Part shown: in pieces, positions 33,901-43,340 of the stretch
How the letters are laid out: every line of letters begins with the position of its first letter
Position numbering within the stretch: the stretch's first letter is position 1
NCBI GenBank assembly: GCA_006384855.1
Contig: VCJN01003490.1
Location: forward strand, 124,001 to 188,000
Length of the DNA stretch: 64,000 nt
Reading direction: 5' to 3'
Source of the DNA: Tetraselmis striata
Lineage: Eukaryota; Chlorophyta; Chlorodendrophyceae; Chlorodendrales; Chlorodendraceae
Notes under the pieces: model-generated
Database searches by the model: none
Seen by the model: the letters and a program-made list of their open reading frames with translations, nothing else
What the model was told of the DNA's origin: nothing
Translations under genes and position numbers: made by a program

Positions 33901-35571
33901 GTCAGTGTGGGGCTCCGCGATGATGTCTGCAAACTCCATAAGGGACTCCTTGAGCTCCTCAGTCCACTCGGTCGACTGGTCCGTGCGCAGCTCAGCTACC
34001 GCATCGAACACCTCGCGTACCGCAACAGCAAGCAGTTCCTCGCCGCGACTCTTCCTCAGCTCCTTCGCCATCTTAGCCGCGTCCAGATGGTGAACCGTCG
34101 TAGGTACTGTATACTGTTCCGCTGTAGCAATGTGTTGTCCAGTCTTCCGGTGTTTGATAATTTTAGCAGTCCAGTCAATGTCAGGATTAACTGTTTCCAG
34201 CCAAGGGTGTCCGAGAATAATGTCGAATTTCTCCAGGTCTGTAACTATAGCGTCCAATTTATAGTCGAAAGCTCCTACGGTGAGTACTTCGCTCCTCAGC
34301 CGTTTGGTACTGGTACTCATACTGCCGTTTGCCAGTTTTATACGGTGTTTTCCTCCGGATACTGTAGGGCACTGATGCAATTGCACCCATTCGGTACTCG
34401 CAAAATTTTCGGTTGCACCAGAGTCCACCAGTATTTTACAGTGTCGTCCTCGCAATTCGCCAGTAATAGTCAGCAGTCGGGTACCACTCGGTGAAGATAC
34501 GTTGCACAAACGCGATGTGGAGTCTTCGCCAGGTAGTCGGACGTTACGGTTGACATATTCATCAATTTGTTCGCCGAAGCTTTCGTACCGTAGTGGGTAG
34601 CGTACTGTCTCCGTCTCCAGATAACCCGTACTTCGTGCCTCCAATAATTTCTTCCATGTTGTCCATAGTGCACGGTTCAAAGGGGTTTTCGCAGGTACAG
34701 TATTACGACGAACGCGATACAGGTATACAGGACACCGGTTGTCTCCCGTCCGCTGAGTGCCGAGGTACCGTAGATTGCTCTCCTGTACCCGGTACCCAGT
34801 TTGCTCGAGTAATCGTCGTACTGCTGTTGTCTCCGGCGTCGCGTCCGTGTCGCCCCGCTTGCCTTCTGGAAACCAAATCAGTCCGCTGTCTTCTACAGTC
34901 AGAAGCACTCGCCTTCCATCGGTTACTAGAACCTTCGAGTGCGTCCACTCAGGCTTCGGTGGGGTTCTCAGGTGCTGCGGTAGAAACCGTACGCCGGCGC
35001 CATCGTCAGCGTAGATCTGTGTCGCCCATCGAGTGGGGCCAACATCTTGTCTCGCACCTTCTATGCCATCGTTCGTTGGACACGTAAACACAGAAGTCTC
35101 CGCTGGCAACTCATCCACCAGACGAAAATTTCTCAGTAGTCGAAACCACGGCTTACGCGACCATTTTGGGACCACAATAATTGCTCGTAGATGCGGATGC
35201 AATAACTTCTGTCGAAGGTAGTGGCCCAAAAATTCTTCAATTCGGTCATACGGGGCATTTAGCCAAATACGCCGATATTCTCCGAGATCCTGTTCCTGAA
35301 ATGGGCGCGTCGGACAGCAAAAACTACCAGAAACTTGAGAATTCAGGCCGTCATTATCGCAAGCTCCGTCCAGGTCGCAGGGTCCGTATTTCTTCGTGTA
35401 CTCGTGAAATAATTCGCGATGTACCATCCAGTCGCTGAAATCCTTGTGGAGGAAATCAGGCCTCAGTGTCGTTCGAGGATACGAGGGCTGTACTTCTGTA
35501 GTCTCGCGAGCCGTTTTAGGGGACAGTCCTTCACCCTGTCGCGCGCCGCGCGCGGCCGACTCACGTCTTAG
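30982..35571 (-). CDS. pol: Ty3 Pol polyprotein with methyltransferase-like and Nudix-like N-terminal domains
   Basis: Open from 35571 (CTA directly after the frameshift site) with 48 codons before the first ATG at 35427, then 1481 residues (numbering from that Met). Domains in order: a Dam-like methyltransferase-like module (about 10-115, WLNAPY at 55-60, then IIVVPKW); a Nudix-like module (about 160-240, PEGKRGDTDATPE then RRLLEQTGY); aspartic protease (DSGA, 335-338); reverse transcriptase (about 530-720, YLDD 678-681); RNase H (TDA near 829, TDH near 897, HADALS near 940); integrase with zinc-binding H1043, H1050, C1080, C1083 and catalytic D1113, D1173, E1209; and a chromodomain (about 1400-1452, FRVRWAFPYN, DTWEPL). 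The two N-terminal modules are not part of standard Ty3 Pol. The Nudix box keeps only some catalytic acidic residues, and NAPY differs from the NPPY motif, so both may be non-catalytic. Confidence 0.92.
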   Translation of the reverse strand, partial: LRRESAARGARQGEGLSPKTARETTEVQPSYPRTTLRPDFLHKDFSDWMVHRELFHEYTKKYGPCDLDGACDNDGLNSQVSGSFCCPTRPFQEQDLGEYRRIWLNAPYDRIEEFLGHYLRQKLLHPHLRAIIVVPKWSRKPWFRLLRNFRLVDELPAETSVFTCPTNDGIEGARQDVGPTRWATQIYADDGAGVRFLPQHLRTPPKPEWTHSKVLVTDGRRVLLTVEDSGLIWFPEGKRGDTDATPETTAVRRLLEQTGYRVQESNLRYLGTQRTGDNRCPVYLYRVRRNTVPAKTPLNRALWTTWKKLLEARSTGYLETETVRYPLRYESFGEQIDEYVNRNVRLPGEDSTSRLCNVSSPSGTRLLTITGELRGRHCKILVDSGATENFASTEWVQLHQCPTVSGGKHRIKLANGSMSTSTKRLRSEVLTVGAFDYKLDAIVTDLEKFDIILGHPWLETVNPDIDWTAKIIKHRKTGQHIATAEQYTVPTTVHHLDAAKMAKELRKSRGEELLAVAVREVFDAVAELRTDQSTEWTEELKESLMEFADIIAEPHTDLPPEREFDFEINLESDEPPKERTYRMSPAELQEVRSQLEELLAKGWIRPSKSNYGAPILFVRKKDGTLRMCVDYRKLNDLTKKDRTPLPRIDELLDSLHGATIFSTLDLYKGYHQVRIKPEDIHKTAFRTHYGLYEYCVLPFGLTNAPGFQTMMNRVLSPYLGKFCVVYLDDVLIYSKTAEEHLEHIRLVLRELQRHHLHIKLSKCSFGRTSVEFLGHIVEAGQIKMDPRKVEAVQQWPVPKTVKDVRGFLGLAGYYRKFIHNFAAIAAPLHDLTKNQPEFVWTPRADAAFRALKDAMVRAPVLSIPDTSADARYTLYTDAFGFAVGAVLLQDQGSGLRPVAYHARKMNKHEVHYPVHEQELLAVRDALIKFRCYLDGAAGFTVITDHDTLRHFFRQRDLSTRQVRWLQVFAPYQRHMDIVYKRGAANHADALSRRPDLKDALQKLDLLNNWSEDEADCEINSVLFAMESRLQADNKFYDKIKTAYDSDEYLKSRKALPSWLVRHSNGLLYAYGSRLYVPNVADLRQRALYELHDAPTAGHPGGRRLLARTVELYWWPRMKQTVTNYVRRCPTCQRTKAARHKPYGLLQPHDVPSRPFEVISLDLITDLPECQGYDSVVIFVCLLSKRVIVEPTTKTVTAEGLAEIMHRSVFRHFGLPAKLISDRDPRFMSEFWQNMFKTMGTKLNISTAFHPATDGQTERTNQTWEQELRCYVHPLHDDWVNHLTNVEFAINAAQSTSTTMSPFKATLGFEPITPATTQLATEPTRALPEHVKYVQELHRFAHDCVLEAQTRMQTAANRKRLPVPFKTGDRVKLKASHLKFIQQPCAKLRDRYVGPFVITEQISPVAFRLQLPAGVRVHDVVHASMLEKWYDNPDQPAKSERVPIVHDANRFHVQDILDVAFNNNGTGLLFRVRWAFPYNVPSEDTWEPLRGVKHLDIFRSFLLSKPYRQFTESPDFIRFRNRYPSRVPSA

Positions 35572-35577
35572 TTTCCC
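35538..35577 (-). promoter_or_regulatory. Programmed -1 ribosomal frameshift site between gag and pol
   Basis: The heptamer GGGAAAC (35577-35571) fits the X-XXY-YYZ slippery consensus and sits in the gag frame as G-GGA-AAC, directly before gag's TAA. Slipping back one base gives GGG-AAA-CTA, exactly the pol frame, which stays open for 48 codons to its first ATG. Ten nucleotides downstream, 35560-35538 can form a GC hairpin (outer GTCG/CGAC, inner GCCG-CGCG-CGGC), the usual stimulator. Confidence 0.85.
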
Positions 35578-36602
35578 GGCCGGGTCTTTCTGGGTCGATA
35601 TTCAGAAATCTTCTTCTTCTTGCTCGGGCACGCGGACGCAACATGACCTTTCGCCCTGCAGGTAAAGCAGCGACCTTCCTTCTTAAATCTCTCAAACTCC
35701 TCCTCGGTCAATCGCCGCGCCATCAACAGGTCGTCTTCTTGTTCTGTAGCTTCACCCTCAGCACTGCTGTAGTACTGCTCGTCGTCGTCGCCATCGTCGT
35801 CCATGATGTTTAGGCGCTCGCGACGGATCTCGCGGTGCACATCTGTCTCCCGCTCCGCAGCTTCAACAGCCAGGGCTGCCTGTACAGCTTCTGCCAGGGT
35901 CTTAGGGTTTTTCAGGGCAACCTCCTTTCGAATATGGGGTTTCAGTCCGCGCTGGAAGTCATGTACATTATCTTCCTCGTGACGATGTGGTAACTCCAGT
36001 AGTTGCTCGCGGAAATAATTCGCGTACTTCTGTACTGTAGTCCGCTGTGTCGCGCGATCCAGATTGATACGAGCTTGCTTCGCCGGTGTACGTCCACAGA
36101 ATTCGGTGATTAGTGCCGCCTCCATATGCGTAATACCGGTAAAACCGCCGCCAATTTCGTCGTGCGTACTCGCCACTTGCGCGTACCACCACTTGGATAC
36201 AGGTCCGTGAAAATAGCCAGATGCCCAGTACACGCTACGAGGTTCCTCCGGGTTTACATTGTGATATTTCAGGTAACCCCGTGCATGACGAAACCAGTTC
36301 CGTAGCTCGTCGATATTCGTAGTCGATAGCTTCTCGATCTTCGCTGGTTTCACATCGCTCGGCATGAGCCCAGGCATGTCGCTGGTCCGGGCAGAACGAA
36401 GCTGGTCTCGCATCTGCTGCTCTACAACTCGGCTCCGGTTCACTCGGTCGTCGAAATGACTGAAGCCTTGTCGCACGTACTCGTCCAAGCGGCGAATCTC
36501 CGCCGTTGCCGCCGTTGTAGCTTGCGCTACATCTTGCATCTTCGCTTGCTCCGTCGACATAGTTTCGACTCGGTCGGCTAGTCGTTGAAGCATGCTCATC
36601 AT
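35568..36602 (-). CDS. gag: Ty3 Gag polyprotein
   Basis: 344 residues from the ATG at 36602; no earlier in-frame ATG is visible although the frame is open upstream. An N-terminal coiled-coil-like region (MLQRLADRVETMSTEQAKMQ) leads to a capsid domain of the retrotransposon-gag type (LRNWFRHARGYLKYH, KWWYAQVAS, FCGRTPAKQARINLDRATQ). Next come an acidic linker and one CCHC zinc knuckle (C312, C315, H320, C325; spacing 2-4-4) in a basic tail. It assembles the particle and packages element RNA. The stop overlaps the frameshift heptamer used to make Gag-Pol. Confidence 0.93.
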   Translation of the reverse strand: MMSMLQRLADRVETMSTEQAKMQDVAQATTAATAEIRRLDEYVRQGFSHFDDRVNRSRVVEQQMRDQLRSARTSDMPGLMPSDVKPAKIEKLSTTNIDELRNWFRHARGYLKYHNVNPEEPRSVYWASGYFHGPVSKWWYAQVASTHDEIGGGFTGITHMEAALITEFCGRTPAKQARINLDRATQRTTVQKYANYFREQLLELPHRHEEDNVHDFQRGLKPHIRKEVALKNPKTLAEAVQAALAVEAAERETDVHREIRRERLNIMDDDGDDDEQYYSSAEGEATEQEDDLLMARRLTEEEFERFKKEGRCFTCRAKGHVASACPSKKKKISEYRPRKTRPGN

Positions 36603-36734
36603 GTCTGCGAGGGTCGGTTGCGTGCCCTCTTGACCTCCTTCGAGCGGAATCGGCTGTGCTTCGCCGGTAGTGGCCGCTGTCCTCAGGTGGTGTCTCTCCT
36701 GGTGTAGCCATCTTTACGTCGCTTACCGCTGTCT

Positions 36735-36748
36735 AAGCTCCGAAACCA
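36735..36748 (-). promoter_or_regulatory. Primer-binding site of the Ty3 element
   Basis: Two bases after the 5' LTR the minus strand reads TGGTTTCGGAGCTT. It starts with TGG, as needed to pair with a tRNA 3' CCA, and resembles the initiator-tRNA-Met type TGGTATCAGAGC. The primer tRNA is inferred. Confidence 0.6.
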
Positions 36749-36750
36749 AG

Positions 36751-37162
36751 TGTTAGGCTCTAGCTTAAGCCTGTTCTTTAGGCCCTTTAGGATGCAGCGG
36801 AAGGATTTAGAAAGTATGGCCAATCTCTTCTGGTTACAGGGGTTCCTGGGTTATAGTTCTGTCTCTGAATTCTGCCTAGTAGACTTGTCCGAGGCGGTAT
36901 TTATACCCGCCGAGGTCATAGTCATACCTGTGCTATGTTAGCCGGGTGTCATGGGATACCCGTGCTGTGTTAGCCACGTAAGGCTTGAGTCAGAGAACTC
37001 TAGAGAATTCCAGAACAGTCTTCGGCCTTATACTACTAATATTTACGCCCGCAATACTAATATGTACAGCGACTCCGCGGATGCGTAGTCGTACTACCTT
37101 TGCGGGGGTTATACCTGCTAGTATAGCAGAACATTATGGCTATAGGGAAATGGAGTATAACA
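36751..37162 (-). repeat. 5' LTR of the Ty3 element
   Basis: 412 bp, same as 30484-30895. Promoter and polyadenylation signals of the element should lie here; I did not assign them. Confidence 0.93.
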
Positions 37163-37713
37163 CTTGGCCATCTGCACACCGGCAGAGAGAATGCCGCCCA
37201 GAATACCATGCACGCAAGCCGAGACCCGCTGCAACAGCCCCCGCCGTGTGCGCGACAGGTGACGGCGGAACTCAGCAGGTTGGCTGGCGACAAAGTTCCG
37301 AAGTGCCTGAACGGATTGACCACGAAGAAAGCAAGAGGTCGGGGCGGAAGGACCGCCAGGGAAGTTGCGCACAGCCAACGGCACCGCGAAGATGTAGACC
37401 ACCGTCAAAGCGGCGAGACGGCCGCGGTCCTCAACCACAAAAGGGTAGTACCGGTGAACACCCTGCACTGGGGCGGAAGACGCCCGGTCCGCTGCCAATT
37501 TAGCATGCTCCGCCTCGGTCGCCGCGATTCCCGGGATGCACCAGCGGGGGTCGTTGCTCCAAGTGGGGGTCGTGGAGGACACGCACGCGAAGTCGATCAT
37601 GTAATCGCATGCCGCCCCCCCCCCCCTTACCCCGCCAGCGTCAGGTCCGACGGCCGCGAGCGGTCCGCTGGGCGCAGCCCACTCGTCTCAAGGGTCAAGC
37701 AAGTCGCCGGCTC
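37163..37713 (-). pseudogene. LINE family 2, truncated ORF (right of the Ty3 insertion)
   Basis: A minus-strand frame from 37600 runs to the Ty3 junction and, with the Ty3 element and one CTTGG removed, continues in frame through 30483-30410 to a stop. It holds HRYYPFVVEDRGRLAALTVV and SVQALRNFVAS, resembling the tail of a non-LTR retrotransposon ORF2; no reverse-transcriptase core is present. The outer ends carry the 17-bp duplication CGGAATCCTTAACACTA (30322-30338 and 37714-37730), which supports retroposition. The family call is an inference. Confidence 0.55.
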
Positions 37714-37828
37714 CGGAATCCTTAACACTACTTTGTACAGTACAAAGTACATCATCGTCGCCACGCGCATTGTTGATATTCCTGGTGCTGTCGATGCACG
37801 CTCGTTGCGTACCGAAATGCCGGTACAT

Positions 37829-38040
37829 AGCAGCGTTGGGCGGAACTCCAAATGGAGGACTTCCGTTCCGGCGGAACTGAATTCCGCAGAGTTCCGCGGA
37901 ATTCAGTTTCGCCGGAACGGAACTGCGGAATTCCGTTTGGTTCCGCCGGAACGGAACCACGCACGGGCTTATTCCGCCGAAACACACTAGTTCCGACGGA
38001 ACTGAAGGGAATTCCGCCAGATATAGGGCCGGAACTAGGC
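37829..38040. repeat. GGAAC-rich palindromic array (left)
   Basis: Repeated GTTCCGGCGGAAC / GGAATTCCG motifs in both orientations. A related array, inverted overall, lies at 43205-43340. Confidence 0.6.
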
Positions 38041-39262
38041 TGTTTGTATTGGGTTGCTGGGGTGCTATGAGCTGTGCATTTGTGCAGGCAGGTGACACCA
38101 GTGTGAGATGCGGATTGTAAAAAAACCAATATTACATGTTGATGTGATGTCTACGCCCCTTGCCCATCCGGCCTCATCACGGCCAGCCATGCTAAGTACA
38201 TATGCATTCTAACACATCACATGACGAAGCGGTTGTTGGTGGACGCCTCCTCATCAGCACGCTCCAAGGCGGGCATCTGCTCCTCCTCCTCACTCCAGCC
38301 AGGTAGCGCTCTAGCGCCGATCCCTCCTGCTCACTGATGTCAAGCAGCCCCTCACATGCTACTGCCTCGATGGCGCGCGCCTCATCCAGCTCCGATGGGA
38401 TCGTGATGCCAGTGGCAAGGAATGCAACCTTGAACATGTCCGGGCCCATTTTCTCCTTGAGGATGGAAGATATCTCCGTGGACTCCACGTTCTTGGTGAT
38501 GAAAACCTTACCGGACATCATCTCCACGCCCATTTTGTTACCGACGCAAGTGCAGGGTGACCAACCCGCCTGCTAAAGAGAATACCTGCTACGCGCTCAC
38601 ATTCTATCTGACTAGCAGGAATGCAAAGAATAAGACGAGCTAGCTGAGCCACAATGGGGTAGAGGCCGGCATTAGTCTTCCACCAATGCAAGAGGGAAAC
38701 GCCGGGCGCAAAGCCGCTACCTTGCCTCATGGTCTTGGCGGCGGCGTAGTACCGTGCCCAGTTGTCCTTCACCAGTACCTGCTACCGGTGCTGCCGCGCC
38801 AACTCATCAGTTCTCCGGCATCCAGTAGTTCACTATCGTTCATCATGCCAATCTCCTCAGGCCGATTGGCAGGGGCTGGCGCAGTATTATCAGCATCATC
38901 CGGTGCAACAGGCGCAAGGGGCTGCTTCGCAGTCTGCATGGTGTTGTCCATATCGTATAGTGTCGGAACCATCACCTCCTCCGTGTTCCTCATCACAAGG
39001 GCAGCCGCTGCTGATGCAGCAATCTTGGCCTTTGCCTCGTTACTTACCAGTCTTGGCAGACACGCCATGCATGTAAATGACGCCCCCAACCAAGCGACGG
39101 TCCAACATGGTTGCTATTAACTCATGCCCAAGTTCATGACTGCACGCGTGGAAGGGTTTAAGCATGGAATCGACACCCAACAGGATGCGGTCCGTCAAAG
39201 CGTCAGTCATCTTGTAGATGTCAACTCTCGGCCTGCATAATATATGACACACACACACACAC

Positions 39263-40657
39263 AGCAGCCCACAAAAGTCTATGCATGTTTTTATAGGTAT
39301 TCTAGTTTGGGGTTGGTCGCTTTTAGTCGGAAACCCCACGCATAGTCTACGCCGTTGCAGCCATTGCGAGGATAACCATGAAAGAGCGTGCACATGGTGT
39401 GCTAGGGCCAATGCGACGGCGCGCGTGGCGCGCGCGGCGCTTGATCTGCGGCACTACCAGTGTAACAAGGGTTGCACGGACGGGTTGTGAACGGTTAGTT
39501 TGAGCGCACGACACGCCGACATTTGGACGTAAACAACCATGTTTTTCTCCCATATATAGTCGCCGAGATACATGTGTTGGCCACCTAGCCCATGCCGCGC
39601 GGCGCATGGTTTGGAGTCTATGGTCAGCTAGCGGGCCGCATGCGACATTCGCAAACTGGGTGATGTTCACCATACATAACGCAAGAAGCTGTAATATTGC
39701 AATCACGTTTTAATTCATAACATTTCGACGTTTTATCAGGTTGGGCTGTAAATTAGTGCGATGGAATGCCCGTGACCTGCGCATTCCAACACACTAATTT
39801 GCAGCTCAATCCAATAAAACGTCGAAATGTTGTGGCATGTTAAAGTTTCCCTTGTTCTAGTATCCCAGCCAGCCCACTCACTGTGGGTGGGGGCGCATGA
39901 TGGGGGCATGTAATAATGTGCCCTTCCACGCAAGCTCCCAGGCGCGAGGACCCCTTTGATAGGTCTCCATCGCGCGGACCCCGTCATCATTTTGGCCTTT
40001 CCCCTTGGATGGTGGGTGACATGTATGTGTTACAACACGTGCGCAGACCTATGCCGCAGTGCCGACATTGTTGTTGAGGGGGCCAGCCCGCGCTTAGCCT
40101 ACGGTGCGGGCGGTATTAGCATGCACCTATGCAATCGAAGGCACTTTATGTGTGCTACTTTCACCCAGCAAGGCGGGGCCAGCGGTGCTTATCTTGCAGC
40201 TTGGAAAATTGTGGGATGATTGGCCCCATCACGACGGCGGCATTACTGGCACACTCTCATGGATATGCCATGCATTGCATCGGTAGCGTGCATGGATTGG
40301 CCTCAAGCTCGGTCGTCTTACAGCGCATGCATACGTCCACCCACCACCGGCAGCGCGCGGGCATATGCGACGGATGGAAACTACGCTGCCAACAAGTTGC
40401 CCCCTATTCATCGCCCGTTTTTTTCTGTGGTTTTAGCCATGTGCCAGACAATGCCATTGCCGAAGAATAATTCTAAAAGTGCGAGAACCGGGAGAAACGG
40501 CTGCCTCCTTGGCGTAGGAGGCTTGCATACCCTATATTACAACGCTCCGTGGCTCCGTGGCCCCATGGCTTAGGCACCAAGGCGAGGATGCGCGCGGATT
40601 TCTGTGAGCAAATACTTTTGTGGGCTGCTGTATAGATTTAGCGTAGCCGTACACAAT
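39263..40657 (+). mobile_element. 1.4-kb repeat element, copy B (inside the hAT transposase)
   Basis: Near-duplicate of 26523-27948, sharing both ends. It lies directly between the hAT VVKDGGGNL codons and a (TG)n/acceptor-like stretch, so it inserted into the transposase gene or one of its introns. It lacks copy A's C run and part of the hairpin's inner stem. Confidence 0.65.
39719..39831. repeat. Hairpin inside copy B
   Basis: About 50-nt arms starting AACATTTCGACGTTTTAT and ending with its complement near 39831, around a 13-nt loop. It corresponds to the hairpin in copy A but has lost the inner 3' stem and loop. Confidence 0.7.
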
Positions 40658-43204
40658 AAGTTGCCGCCACCATCCTTTACCACAGAGATGATACGTTGGC
40701 ACATGCCATAATCCGTCAAGGCCGGCTCAATAAGGGTGGCAATGTCCTCGCATGTGGATGCGTTTTTGCAGAAGATGATGCCGACGATGTGTTGGTAGTG
40801 CCATTGCGAGCTCCTGTTAATGAAGTGAATGTCGAACGACAAGTTGTCCCCTGTTTTGCGAGACATCCAAATGTCAAAGGTGATGACTACACCTGCAAAG
40901 AGCAACATATATGCAACAATCACAATCAATACGCAGCGCACGCATCAAGATGGCAGCAAGTTGGTAAACCATCACAAGACAATAAGACGAGAAGCATTAT
41001 GCCTAGCAGCACATTAGACCATTTAGAGCACAAAACAAAGCAGCACACATACCTCTCACCCCTACAAGCAACTTCTTGATGCGCTGCCGCCCCTTCTCAC
41101 GAAGAGCGGGCAGCATGTCATCGCAAAGCTTCTTCCGGCTTGGATGTGGCAGCCGAGGATCCAAAAACCACACAGAGGCACGGAAAACAGTTTCTCGACG
41201 ATCGAGAAGGGGAGTCGGCGGAAGACCACCAGCCTGGCGTGTATGCGCCAGAAGATCGTGGTCCTCGAGTCAGTAACCTTCCGCCTCTTCTTCGACTGGA
41301 AGTGTTACTCGACGGTGTGGTCGGCAGCTTGCCTGGTGGCGCCGCAAGTGGCGAGCGGGGGCGCTGGTACTCGCTGAGGTGGTGGGGGCTTCGTTAGCAG
41401 GCGTCAAGGATGCTTGTACCCGGGGGGGCGAAGCGTCGTTAGCAGACAAGTAACATATATGTATCTAAAGCAATAGTCGGCAACATGCAATCATGTAGTC
41501 GGCAGCGGCACGCATTATGCTTCAGGCACGCAAGCAAAACGCACCTCCAATAGCTCATCTGCATTATCATGGGTTCTGCAATGCTTCTTCAACAAGTAAG
41601 TTAGGGCCGGACTTAGACTGGTAGCAGGTGGTGTGCTTGACGAAGCCGCCGTCTTAAGTGCGCGACACCGGCGGGGCCCATAACGACATTGAGTTGTAAT
41701 GCGCCTGCATCTTCGCCTCGTCCTCCGCAGCCGGAAACGCGAAGTGCGGGTTATCTTCCTTCGCAGCGTGACACAGAAAGCACTCGACGTGTAGATCACC
41801 GCCCATGTAAGTCGTTTCGTCTTTATTCTCAGGACCGGGATCACGAGGGACATAGAAAGCCGCCCACTCCGCCCCTCGCTTCTGAGTAGATACCCGTGCT
41901 GTTGTTATGGTTCCGAACGAGCATCTCGACGCGAAAACGAAAGCTAGGATCGGTTGTATCCGCTTATTCATTCTCATCATGCTGAGCATCGGTATTGTGA
42001 TGAGTAGTGCCATGAGTTTCGGGTCGGGCGGACCAGCCGGCAGTGGCGGGCGCGAGGGGGGGGGGGGGGGTCCGCTGGCCCGGGCGGCATGGCGTGGCGG
42101 CGTCACTAAGGGTCGAAGGATAGAAGACGCTTGCGTAACGCGTAACGCTAAATACTCGCACCAGAACGTGCCACGTCGATCGAGGCGTCACCGGAGCGTC
42201 ACTTCCCGGCGTGACGAGTATTCCGGAATACTCGTCACAAACCGTAACGGATACTTTTTGGGGCAAAATTCGAGATGAAAAAAGTCCCCCAAAAATCGTT
42301 ACGCGTAACGCATGTATGGCCTTGCGGCGCGGCTTTGCGTCGCACAACGCGCAAGATCCACAGCCACCGCCGCCATGATCGGGCAGTATGAGCCCACCCG
42401 TAGTACCCTCGCCGCGCGCCCCGGTTTTGCCGGGTCGTATGCTGCGTCTAGGCGGCGGTGAATTGAGAGGACAGGGGGCGAGGATCAACGTCTAGGGAAC
42501 CGGAGGCGCGGGCACCCTTCTCGGCCGACCGCCGTTGGTGCCGCTAAGCGCGTGCGGAACTACCATCCCCCGTGCCACGAGAGGACATAGTGACTACCCT
42601 GTATCAGCGGGTAACGGTTAGCGGCGGCGGGGGTGAGTCAAGTGGCGGTGGGCAGTGGCCAAGCAATTGGGGGTGGATTCGGCTCGCACTGCCGCTGTTG
42701 ACCGGGGCGCGGTAGCGCGGAACCCCCGGCCCGCGTGACGCGTGACAGGGAGTCGTACGAGCGTCTTCTATCCTGTCAGGTATATTCGGTGATCGATTTA
42801 GCTGAGAGCGTAAACTTCGCAGCCAATCATATCGCAATATTCGCTGCGTCACGCGTTACGCTAGCGTCTTCTGTCCTTCGACCCTAAGTCATCGGCGGCA
42901 TCACCGCCGTCGGCGGCGGCGGGATACTCCTCTACGTCGCCTTCCGCTTCCTCCCAAAACATAGGCACGTCCTCTTCCGCCTCCGGTTCGAGAGGGAAGG
43001 TAATATTGTCGGAAGCCATAGCTCAGTAGGGTCAGAGGCGAGGGGTGACTTAGATGTCAGCGACTCTGGTGCGGCATGCCAGGTGTGATGGCGCTGATAT
43101 ATGTGCCTCCCTGGCACATGCGGTGTTTTTCTCACCGTATATCACCTGATTTCGACGAGCCAAGGCGATAGCAACACGCTGGAGTCTATTAGAATAAGTT
43201 TCGA

Positions 43205-43340
43205 CGTATTTCCGGCGGGCGGGTCAGTTCCACCGGGTTTTTGGCCGAGTTCCGGCGGAACGGAACTTCGGCGGTTCAGTTCCACCCGGGCCGGACCTCC
43301 GGAACTCGCCGGAACGGAACCGAGTTCCGCCCAACCTTGG
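43205..43340. repeat. GGAAC-rich palindromic array (right)
   Basis: GTTCCGGCGGAAC-type motifs ending CGAGTTCCGCCCAACC, the inverse of the sequence near 37823. Candidate right terminus of the hAT element. Confidence 0.5.

Larger units (their letters stand above)
30484..37162 (-). mobile_element. Complete Ty3 (Gypsy/Metaviridae) chromodomain retrotransposon
   Basis: A 6679-bp element with two 412-bp LTRs that appear identical by eye (TG...CA), flanked by the perfect 5-bp target duplication CTTGG (30479-30483 and 37163-37167). On the minus strand: 5' LTR, primer-binding site, gag (36602-35568), -1 frameshift site, pol (through 30982), polypurine tract, 3' LTR. Both reading frames are uninterrupted, so the element may be competent and recently inserted. 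It sits inside the 3' part of an older LINE-like element, in the same orientation. The C-terminal chromodomain and the order RT-RNase H-integrase place it among chromovirus-type Ty3 elements. Confidence 0.93.
38190..42050 (-). pseudogene. hAT-family transposase, interrupted
   Basis: Minus-strand pieces in order. A BED-like zinc-finger N-terminus (about 42050-41515: AEWAAFYVPRD, CFLC, and LLKKHCRTH after a shift). About 41330-41070, containing HARLVVFRRLPFSIVEK, then, after a 1-nt shift, FLDPRLPHPSRKKLCDDMLP, ending at a GT donor. About 40905-40658 with the catalytic-core start ITFDIWMSRKTGDNLSFDIH and VVKDGGGNL. The 1.4-kb element copy B, which breaks the gene. A middle region (39235-39040). 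Finally the C-terminal dimerisation domain (38770-38590: VSLLHWWKTNAGLYPIVAQL, CIPASQIECERV) and a tail to about 38220. Frameshifts and the insertion make it inactive. Confidence 0.75.
37823..43340 (-). mobile_element. Decayed hAT transposon, candidate extent
   Basis: hAT transposase pieces on the minus strand (42050-38190) lie between two inverted GTTGGGCGGAACTC-type sequences, at about 37823 and, reversed, about 43340. Both open onto short GGAAC-rich palindromic arrays, which may be the terminal inverted repeats. GGTACATA (near 37813) and GGTATATA (near 43341) could be a degraded 8-bp target duplication, the length typical of hAT. The ends are tentative; the transposase homology is firm. 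Confidence 0.45.
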
